The notes under the pieces are model-generated. The model saw only the letters and a list, made by a program, of their open reading frames with translations, did no database searches and was not told the origin of the DNA. Positions 55,101 through 64,000 of a stretch of 64,000 nucleotides of DNA are shown here, piece by piece (within the stretch, counting starts at the first letter, position 1; every line of letters starts with the position of its first letter). The translations under genes and the position numbers were made by a program. The DNA comes from JANXQG01 sp963780045 (lineage in GTDB: Bacteria > Planctomycetota > Planctomycetia > Pirellulales > Thermoguttaceae): the NCBI GenBank assembly GCA_963780045.1, contig CAVZZZ010000001.1, positions 2,542,001 through 2,606,000 of the forward strand. Direction: 5' to 3'.

Positions 55101-58100
55101 CGGCACCGCCGCCGCCGTGAACATTGGCGGCAACCTGTCCGCTGGCGGCGCGGTCACGATCAAGCTCGGCGGGGGCCCTGCTGGGGCGGTCTTGGGCGGG
55201 AATTACCAGGTGCTTGGTTATGCCGGCTCGCTCCTGGGCGCCGGCTCCAACAGCTTCGTCTTGAACGCCACCGGCGCTGCGGGGCCGACGAACTTCAGCC
55301 CCACGCTTGTCTACAGCGGCAGCGCCGTCGATGTGCAATTCAACGTCTCCAACTATCCAATGTGGTCGGGCACCTCCAGCAGCTCGTGGGACACGACAAC
55401 GACGAACTGGCAAAGCTCCTCTACCAGCGCCGCGACGACCTTCGCAAGCAACAATTTCGCCTATTTTGGCGACTATTTCAACACCGCCGGTGGCACGGTC
55501 GCAATCGGGACAACCACCGTCAGCATAAGTGCCGCAGTGACTCCCTACGAGGCCTACTTCGCGAACAATACCTCCGCCTATACCCTTACAGGAACCAACG
55601 GCATTTCCGGCGGCGCGATGCTGGTCATGAACGGCGCCGGGTCGCTGACGATCAACAACACTAATACGTATACGGGCGGCACGTACCTTTACAATGGCAG
55701 GCTGAACCTCGGCACGTCCGCCGCACTTGGTTCAACCAGCGGCTTGACGGTCGCCGGCGGAAGCATCGACAACACTTCGGGCGGCCCGATGACGCTGCCG
55801 CAAAACTACCTGATGGTATGGGCCAACGGCTTCACCTATGTCGGCAGCGCCAATCCGCTGAACCTCGGCACCGGCGCCGTGACGCTGGCTGGCAGCACGC
55901 CCAGCATCACGCTGAACGTCTCCGCCAACACGCTCACGGTCGGCGGAGTGATTTCCGGGCCGAACGGCCTGACCCAGACGGCGCGGGCACGCTGCTGCTG
56001 GGCGGCGCGAATACGTTCACCGGCAACACGCTTGTCAGCGGCGGCGTGCTGACGCTGGGCATCGCCAGCGCGCTGCAAGACAGCACCTTGGACACTAGCG
56101 GCGCAGGTTCTGTGAACTTCGGCGGGCTGACCGCCGCCACTGTGGCCGGGTTGACGAACGGCGGCGCCTTGACACTGACGAACACCGCCGCGGCGGGAGT
56201 GACCCTGTCGGTGGGCAACAACAACGTCAGTAACACATCGTCGGCCGCCATCGGCGGCGCGGGCGGCATCACCAAGATCGGCAGCGGCTTGCAGGCCCTC
56301 GCCGGCATCAACACGTATGGCGGGGCGACGAACGTCTCCGCCGGCACGTTGCAGTTCCAGGGAGGGAGCGCGCTCCCCGGCGCCAGCGCAGTCGGCATCG
56401 GCGGCGGCGTCTTTTCCATCGCCAACGATGGAGCAGGCAGCGGCGGCACGATTTCCGTGGGGAATAACATCACCCTCACCGCCGCGGCGACGGTCGGCAT
56501 CGATGCCCGCGGCCTCACGGGCGCCACGTCGAACAACGTCGTCTCCTTCGGCACGCTGAGTAACGGCACCTCGGCCAATGCCCTGACCAGCACGATTAAC
56601 GTCACGGGGGCCAACGGCTACCAGGTGAGCTTTGCAGGTCTGACCCTTAGCGGTTCCGGGGGCAACACGACGACTTTGAACGCGAACAGTGCTCCGGTAG
56701 TCATCAATGGTCCTGTGGCTAACCTGGAGCTCTCCACCACAGGCAGCCACTTCGACACGTTGGTCTTGGGAGGCAACGTGACGGGCAACGCGATTAATGG
56801 CGTGATTTCAGACTCTCCGAACTACACCGCGGTAGGCAACGGCGACACGCGGATCACGAAAAATACCGCTGCCAGCTTGTGGACTTTGAACGCCGCAAAC
56901 AGCTATCACGGCCCAACGAACGTCACCGCCGGTACTTTGGCGCGTAGGCCCGAACGGTTCCATCGGCAACAGCGTGACGATCTCTGTGTCTGGCGGCGCG
57001 ACGTTCGACGTCTCGCAGGTCAGCGGCGGATTTGCGCTGCAGAGCGGGCAAAGTCTGCTGGTGCCGGCAACGCCACTGTGAGCGGATCACTGGCCGTAAA
57101 CAGCGGGGCCACGGTATTGCCCGGCAACGTCGCCTCCTCCGGCACGCTCAATGTGGGGGCGTTGACGCTAAACGTCGGAAGCGTGCTGGGTTACGACTTC
57201 AACGCCGCGGGCAGCGTGGACTTTATCAACGTCGTCAACGCCTTGACTATTAACGGCGGCTCCATCGGTCTCTACGGCACCAACGGCTCAAGTCAGCTCA
57301 CCACTACTGGCACGTTTCCCCTGATGGATTACAGCTCGCTGGGCGGCTCGGTCGCCAACCTGTCGGTTCTCAACCCCAGTTCGTCGCTGACCTACGCCTT
57401 TTCCGTCAGCGGCAACACCGTCGACGTGACCGTGCAGCAAGGGAGCGGTTGGACGGGCGGCAGCGGCGGCCCGACCTACAATTGGAGCACCGGGGCCAAC
57501 TGGGCCTCCGGAGTAGCCCCCGTCAGCGGCGTGGCCGTCCTGTTCTCCGGGACGACCGGCCTGACCAACACGAATAACATCCCCAGCTTGAGCCTGCCGG
57601 GCATCGTTTTCGCGTCCGGCGCCGGCGCGTTTAACATCTCCGGCAACAGCATCCAGTTGGGCGGGTCGATCATCAACAACAGCGCTTCCACGCAGACAAT
57701 CAGGATGCCCATGCAGCTCACGGGTGGAAACCAGACTATCAACGCCGCCAGCGGCAACCTCGTGCTGGCCGGCGCGATCAGCGACGCCGGCTCGGGTTAC
57801 GGCATTACCACTGCCGGCGCCAACACCGTCACACTCTCCGCGGCGAACACGTTCTCCGGGCCAACCACGGCTTCGGCCGGCCGCCTCGACCTGGCCAACG
57901 GACTGGCCTTGCAGAACAGCGCGCTGACGCTCTCCGGCGGCGCGCTCCTTTTCGATCCCTCCGTCTCCCCGGCCGCGTTCACCTTGGGTGGACTCGTCGG
58001 CGGCAACAACATCACGCTGGCCGCCAACGTTACCGGCGCCCCGGTGAACCTCATCGTCGGCAACAACGGCGCCCAGTCGAGCTACACGGGAGTGATGAGC

Positions 58101-61100
58101 GGGCCTGGCTCGCTCACCAAGATCGGTGGCGGCAGCATGTACCTTACCGGAGCCAATACGTTCACCGGCACGACGCTGGTTGCCAACGGCTTCCTTTATT
58201 TGGCCAACGCCAGCGCGCTGCTAGACAGCACCCTGGACACCAGCGGCGCGGGAAGCGTCTACTTCGGACTGGGCGCCTATACCGTGGGCGGACTGACCAA
58301 CGGCGGCAACCTCTTGCTGAGCAGCACCGCCTCCGCGCCGGTGACGCTCTCCGTGGGAAACAACAACGCCTACAACCTCTCAAGCGCAAACCTCAGCGGC
58401 AACGGCGGCATTACCAAGATCGGCAGCGGGCTGCAGGCCCTGAGCGGCAACAATACTTATACAGGCGCGACCATCATCTCCGCCGGCACCCTGCAGTTCC
58501 TGGGCACCACGGCCGTCAACAGCTTGCCCAGCGGCGGCTCGATCCAGATGGGAGCGAACACCGGCCTGTCGGTCCACGCAGACGGCACCGGCAGCGGCGG
58601 CACGATCAGCGTGCCCGGCAGCAACATCCAGATCACCGCCGCCGGGACGGAAGTCATCGACGTGGGCAGCTACCTTATTAGCGGCAACACGGGCAATATC
58701 ATCTCGCTGGGTACTCTGATTAATGGAGCGACAAACAACGCCTTCGCCAGCACCTTTAACATTACGGTGCCAAACGGCGACAAGGTCAGCTTTGCCGGGT
58801 TGGTCCTGGCGGGTACGACCGGCAACAACAATTCGATCAACCCGACCACCGCAAGCGTGATAATCAACGGCCCGGTCACCAACCAGATTACCACCGATGC
58901 CGCCGGCAACTTCGACACGCTGTTCATTCAAGGCAGCAGCCTTGGGAATCAGATCAACGGCGTCATCTCCGACTCCCCCAACTCCACCGTCCCCGGCTAC
59001 TCCGCCACGCGGATTAACGCCAATGGTTCCGGCCAGTGGATCATCACCAATGAGCAGGTGTACACGGGCTCCACGACGGTAAGCGGGGGCACGTTGCAAC
59101 TGGGCAACGGCGTTCAGGACGGGGCCCTCTATACGTCCACCGCCGGCAGCGGCAACACCGTCGCGCTGTCCAACAACGCGGCCTTCATCTACGACCTCTC
59201 CTCCAACACTTCGGTCGCCAATTACGTGATCAGCGGCTCCGGCAGGGTGATGGTCCTCGCCGGCGAAGTCACCGCTGGAACCGCGAACACGTACACCGGC
59301 GCTACGACGATCGCCAGCGGCGGCAGCCTGGCCCTAGGCGCGCAACGGGTCGATCAACAGCACACCCAAGATCACGCTGGGCAACAACTCGGCGCTGGAC
59401 GTTTCGGCGGTCTCGCAGCCCTGGCAACTCAGGAGCGGCCAGACGCTCGGCGGCACGGGCAATTACCTCATCAACGGCACAATGACCAACAACCAGGGCT
59501 CGGTAATCCAGCCCGGCACGTTGGCCGCCGGCTCGGCAGGCACCCTCACCACGGGCGGCCTGAGCCTCGGCGGCGGCACGCTGTCTTACGAACTGGGCAG
59601 CAACCAAGACCTGATCAACGTCACCGGCAACGGCGCGCTGAACATCGGTAGTACCACCGTGGTCAACCTCTTCGACTCCAGCGGCACCAACCAGTTCGTC
59701 TTGGCGGGTTCGTATCCCCTGATGGACTTTGCGGGCGGGCTGAACGGAAGTGTGGGCAACTTTTCCGTGGGCAATCCCAACCCTATCGACACATACATTT
59801 TCTCCACAACCGGCTCGGTAGTCTACGTGAACATCACGGGGCCAACCAACATCTGGAGCGGCAACGCGGGCTCGCCGTTTAACTGGAGCGTCGCCGGGAA
59901 TTGGTCCGGCAACTCGGTGCCCGTCAACGGAGCGGTGCTGGACTTCGCCGGCGCGACGGGGCTGACCAACACCAACGACATTTCCAACCTGAGCTTGAAT
60001 GGCATCGCCTTTTCCCCGGCGCCGGGGCCTTCAACCTGACCGGCAACGGCATCCAGCTCAACGGGGCTATCGAAAACAGCAGCGGCACCACGCAGACGAT
60101 CTCGCTGGGCATTCAATTGACCAGCGGCACCGGCACGATGCTCGCCAGCGCGGGGAACATCATCCTCAATGGCGTGATCAGCGACGGCGGCGCGGGATAC
60201 GGCTTCCACGTCACCGGCCCCGGGCGCTGATCCTCGGCGCGGCAAATACGTATACGGGCAACACCAGCGTCAATAGCGGCACGCTCAGCCTGGCCAATGC
60301 GCAGGCGGTGCAGGACAGCACCGTTTCACTGAGCTCCAGTGGCGCCTTGGGCTTCGCCGCCGGGATCACCTCGCCGTTCTTGGGCGGGCTGGCCGGTGAC
60401 GGCAATATCGCCCTGGTGACCGCCGCCTCGGAAGCGGTCGCTCTGAACGTCGGCGGCGACGGCCAGAACACGACCTACAGCGGCGCCATGAGCGGCGCGG
60501 GCGGGCTGGTCAAGGTCGGCAACGACACGCTCACGCTCGCCGGTGCGACACAGAGCAGCTACAGCGGCGCGACGCTCATCACCAGCGGAGTCCTTCAAGC
60601 CACGCACAACAGCACCACTTCGCCCAACTCGGCCGTGACCATCAGCAACGGCTCGACGTTCGATATGAGCAATACCACGCAGTCTATCGGTTCGCTCTCT
60701 TCGACGGACGGCATGGGCAGCCAGGTGCTGCTTGGCTCCGGCCTGCTGAAAATCGCCGGTCCGGGCGTTACGACGTTCGACGGTGTCATGTCGGGCGGCG
60801 GCAGCGCAACGCTCCAGGGCGGGGGACTGACGCTCACCGGTCAGAATACCTTCGGCGGCCCGATGACCGTGAGCGGGGGCGCACTGCAGTTAAGCTCCAC
60901 CGCCGGTCCGGCGCTGGCGGGCAACCTGCAGGTTTCCGGCGGCACCGCGACATGGCTCCAAAGCAGCCAGCTCAATAGTTCGTCGAACCTCGGTGTTTCC
61001 TCGGGGCTGGCAAACATGGGCCCCTACAGCGACACTGTCAACAACGCGACAATCACCGGCGGCACGATCGCCGCCACCAGCGGCGCGCTCACCGTGAATA

Positions 61101-63343
61101 ACGCGATCAGCGCCCAAAGTGGCACGGTGAACGCCGTCCTCGCCGGCCCGGCAACCTTGACCAAGAGCGGCACCGCCGGCACCGTCGTGCTCGGCGCGGC
61201 CAACACTTATTCGGGCAGCACGAGCATTGCCGCCGGCACGCTGATTCTGTCCAATCCGCTGGCCCTGCAGAACACTACCGCGAGCATGAACGGCGGCGTC
61301 TTGACCTTCGCTTCCGGCATCACCTCTCCCACGGTGGTGGCGCTGTCGGGCTCCGGCAATCTGGCCCTCCATGACGCCAGCAACAGCGCAGTGACGCTAA
61401 AGGTGGGTAGCAATAATGCGGCTACAACCTACTCCGGCATCATGTCCGGCAGCGGCGGCCTGCTCAAGCAGGGAGCGGGGACGTTCCAGCTTGCCAATTA
61501 CCAAAACTACAGCGGCGCGACGAACGTCACTAGCGGCGTACTGCAACTGGGGCCGGTAACGCCTTTGGTTCCTTATACCCTTGGGTTCAACGGCAACGGG
61601 ACCGGGTGGAGTGTGAACACCGTCAACCCTGCTGCCGGGAGCGGGATAAACAGCAACGTGCTCACGCTAACTGTCGACAACTCCGACGCCTCCAACCAGG
61701 TCACCACCGCGTTCGACAGCACGCAGGTGGTGGTCAATAAGCCTTTCACTGTGAGTTTCGTCTACCAAGGATCGAACCAATACAATTATCTGACCGATGG
61801 TGCTACCTTCATCTTGCAGAACTCCACGAGCGGCCTTACCGCTCTTGGCGGCGGCTCGGCCGGCCTTGGATACAGCGGCATTACGCCGAGCGCGGGCATC
61901 GGAGTGAACCCCTTTTACAACTATTACGACGGTAACAGCCAGTTGTGGCTTAGCGGGGGCTCGGTCGCTAGCTCGTTTTCGACCCTTCCCGGCATAACGA
62001 ACTATCGCGACCCGATCCAGGTCGTACTCAATTACGACGGCTCGAATATGATGACTACCACGTGGACGGATCTCAACACCAGTAGCACGTACAGTTCGTC
62101 GTACGCGGCGGGCAATCTCGTTACCGCGCTGGGAAGCACTGCTGCTTACATCGGGTTCACCGGTTCCACCCCCGATGTCAACTACGGCGCCAACAACGGC
62201 ACCACCACGCAGACGATCGGGAGCTTTGGTTTTACGTACACGGCGGCCAGCGCACCGTTCACAGGCAACAACGTATTGCCGACCTCGACGCCGCTTTCGG
62301 TGGCCGCCGGCGCCACCGTTGACCTGTTCGGCGGCAACGACGCGATCGGCTCGCTCAGCGGCGCGGGAACGGTGACCAACAGCACCGCCGGCTCCTTGTC
62401 CGTCCTCACGGTCGGCAATCTCGCCGCTACGCAGACCTTCACCGGGGTGCTGCAAGACGGCGGCGGCTCGCTCGGCCTTGGCGTCGTCGCGCCGGGCGGA
62501 CTGGTCATCACGGGACAAAACAACACCTACAGCGGGCCGACGACCATCAGCGGCGGCACGCTGCAATTCGGCAACGGCCAAAGCGGCAACGACGGCTCGA
62601 TCACTGGCGCGGGTGGCGTCATCGACAACGGTCTGCTGGTTTACAACCTCTTCGGCAGCCAGACCGCCAGCTACGCCATTACGGGCAATTCCAACGGGGC
62701 GGTGACGAAGACTGGCCCCGGTACCGTAACGCTTTCCAACGGAGGCAATACCTACGCCGGCGGAACCAATGTTCTGCAAGGGAAGATGGTCATCGCTCCG
62801 GGCAGCAATGCCTTGCCGTACGGACCGCTGAACGTCTCCGGCGGCAGCCTCGACCTCGAAGGCAACAGCCCGGTGGTTTCCACTCTCAGCGGCAGCGGTA
62901 TTATCGGCAACGGATCGAGCGGGACGGCGAACCTGGCCAATCTTTACGTCGATCCGGCTTTGTCATCTGCAAGCAGCACGTTCTCCGGTACGATCCGGGA
63001 CGGCGGTTTCGGCGGCAATTCGCCGGTCGCGCTGAACATCCTCAACGGCACACTGTCTCTCAGCGGAACGAACGACTACAGTGGCGGCACGTATGTCTTC
63101 GGCGGCACGCTGATCGCGACCAACCCCTCGGCGATCGAGGACAACAGCAACCTCTTTGTTGGTTCCGGAGTCCCCTTCGGTACGATCGTCGCCGCCGGGG
63201 GATCTGCGGTGCCCGCGGTCGGGCAAGGCGCGGCGTCCGCCGTGCCCGAACCGGGCACGCTGGCCCTGTTGGCCGCGATTGGGGCCGCCGCCGCGGTAGT
63301 GCGCGCCGGTCCAAAAAGAACCGTCGCCGAAACTGAAACTTGA
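52154..63343 (+). CDS. Giant autotransporter-type beta-strand-repeat protein with lectin-like domain and PEP-CTERM, eight frameshifts
   Basis: Starts at 52154 (GGAGG six bases upstream) with signal RRTRLVVSVSSILLLVSVAK. About 3,730 residues of beta-helix-forming repeats of the type GLTKTGAGTQTLSGNNTYSG / ATTISAGVLQ. Four module starts with a W...NW pattern: 52230 (TWANTGTDWGNGANWG), 55360, 57450 and 59850 (IWSGNAGSPFNWSVAGNW). A legume-lectin-like domain lies at about 61570-62250 (PFTVSFVYQGSNQYNYLTDG, LTALGGGSAGLGYSGITPSA). PEP-CTERM near the end: AVPEPGTLALLAAIGAAAAV plus a basic tail. Frameshifts near 53095, 54950, 55985, 56945, 57055, 59340, 60022 and 60228: four insertions, four deletions, net zero. 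Likely a surface adhesin or matrix protein. Confidence 0.8.
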
Positions 63344-63480
63344 CGCTCCAGTCAGAAGATGGCACGCCCTGAGCTGCAAGCAAAGGTCGTGCATTGAGGG
63401 CAAGCTCGCCCTGCACTCGGAGAGCAGGGGCGTGTTCCAACCGGCAGGAAAACCGGTCGTATCGAGGATGGGAGGTGGCA

Positions 63481-64000
63481 ATGTTGCGAAGGTTTGTAAC
63501 AGCTTGTGTCGTGTGCCTGGCGGCAGCCGGCGCTGCGCGCGCTCAATTGGTTACCAACGGGAATTTCAACAATCCGCCGGGCGGCAATTACACGCCGTTG
63601 GCGGCCGGCAACACGGGCGGGCTCATCGGCTGGACGGTCGACCTGTCCCCGACTGGAGGCGTCGCGTTTGGAACGGCCTGGGGAGTTCCGGGCGTTTCCA
63701 GCACGCAAGCACTGCTATTGGCCACCACCGCGAGCGGCAGCAACAAATACAGACAAGGCGGCATTCAGCAATCCATCGAGACGGTGCCTGGGCAGGCTTA
63801 CCAACTCAGCCTTTATGGGAAAGACGTAGGGACTGTCATCAACAGCACCGGGACTGCCGCGACGGTAAGTTTCGGTGCTGCAAGTTTCTCGTTGTCCTCG
63901 CTCACCACGAGTTGGTCTCCTATTGCCTGGACAGAAACAGCGGGTAGTGCTAGCACCCTAATCAACTTTGTCGGCTATCTGGGTAATGGTGGAACTACCA
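63481..64000 (+). CDS. Secreted carbohydrate-binding-like protein, N-terminal 173 residues (cut by window edge)
   Basis: Strong SD GGGAGGTGG before the ATG at 63481, signal peptide MLRRFVTACVVCLAAAGAARA. The mature part LVTNGNFNNPPGGNYTPLAA, IGWTVDLSPTGGV and KYRQGGIQQSIETVPGQAYQ resembles DUF642/choice-of-anchor type beta-sandwich domains, which often precede a PEP-CTERM. The end lies outside the window. It follows the giant repeat gene by 137 bp in the same direction and may be co-expressed. Confidence 0.72.
   Translation, partial: MLRRFVTACVVCLAAAGAARAQLVTNGNFNNPPGGNYTPLAAGNTGGLIGWTVDLSPTGGVAFGTAWGVPGVSSTQALLLATTASGSNKYRQGGIQQSIETVPGQAYQLSLYGKDVGTVINSTGTAATVSFGAASFSLSSLTTSWSPIAWTETAGSASTLINFVGYLGNGGTT

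Noticed and set aside
61667..62779. 370-codon minus-strand open frame within the giant gene
   Set aside because: Antisense; the plus strand reads the lectin-like domain and beta-strand repeats.
1..64000. tRNA and rRNA genes
   Set aside because: No cloverleaf with the T-arm consensus and no rRNA-like segment was recognised by eye; a tRNAscan run would be decisive.

Overview
The window looks like chromosomal DNA of a planctomycete (phylum Planctomycetota, probably Pirellulales-like). The evidence is the gene mix: a Tat-exported DUF1501 protein, PEP-CTERM proteins built from autotransporter-type beta-strand repeats, a secreted leucine-rich-repeat protein, a SUMF1-type protein, Gfo/Idh/MocA and TIM-barrel sugar enzymes, Uma2, and several transposases of the REP-associated (RAYT) type. 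The phylum call is inference; no rRNA or ribosomal protein gene is present.

Layout. 1-5.3 kb: 5'-part of glnD, a secreted LRR protein, and a group II intron remnant cut by an intact RAYT element. 5.3-7.9 kb: gene-poor, with a 513-bp tandem duplication and two 11-bp-period arrays. 7.9-15.7 kb: DUF1501 protein, then an exopolysaccharide-type block (glycosyltransferase, polysaccharide deacetylase, GNAT, divergent Wzz-like protein) and an SH3b protein. 16-19.2 kb: hsdS remnant, alpha-amylase-family enzyme, GspF/PilC-like protein. 19.2-23.7 kb: pyrB and pyrC in one minus-strand run with one toxin-antitoxin module between them and one after pyrC. 24-26.2 kb: two sugar-metabolism genes. 26.2-28.4 kb: a repeat nest with a RAYT remnant. 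28.4-30.2 kb: Uma2 and a VapBC-like pair. 30.4-37.2 kb: four secreted DUF4139-type genes plus one small secreted protein. 37.2-51.8 kb: glycosidase-like protein, NAD-type isocitrate dehydrogenase, DUF3754 membrane protein, gamma-glutamyltransferase, SUMF1 protein, CAP-domain PEP-CTERM protein, transglutaminase, then an epimerase / GH20-like / BtuF-like run. 52-64 kb: one giant beta-strand-repeat PEP-CTERM protein and the start of another secreted protein.

Two properties run through the window. First, about two dozen single-base frameshifts split otherwise well-preserved genes, including pyrC; they look like residual assembly indels more than decay, so split genes are annotated here as single loci. 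Second, at least eight families of short palindromic or dispersed repeats occur, and several lie inside reading frames without breaking them (glnD, the deacetylase, the DUF3754 protein, the C-terminus of the CAP protein). This resembles the palindromic coding insertions known from Rickettsia and is the most unusual signal in the window.

No tRNA, rRNA, CRISPR array or replication origin was seen.
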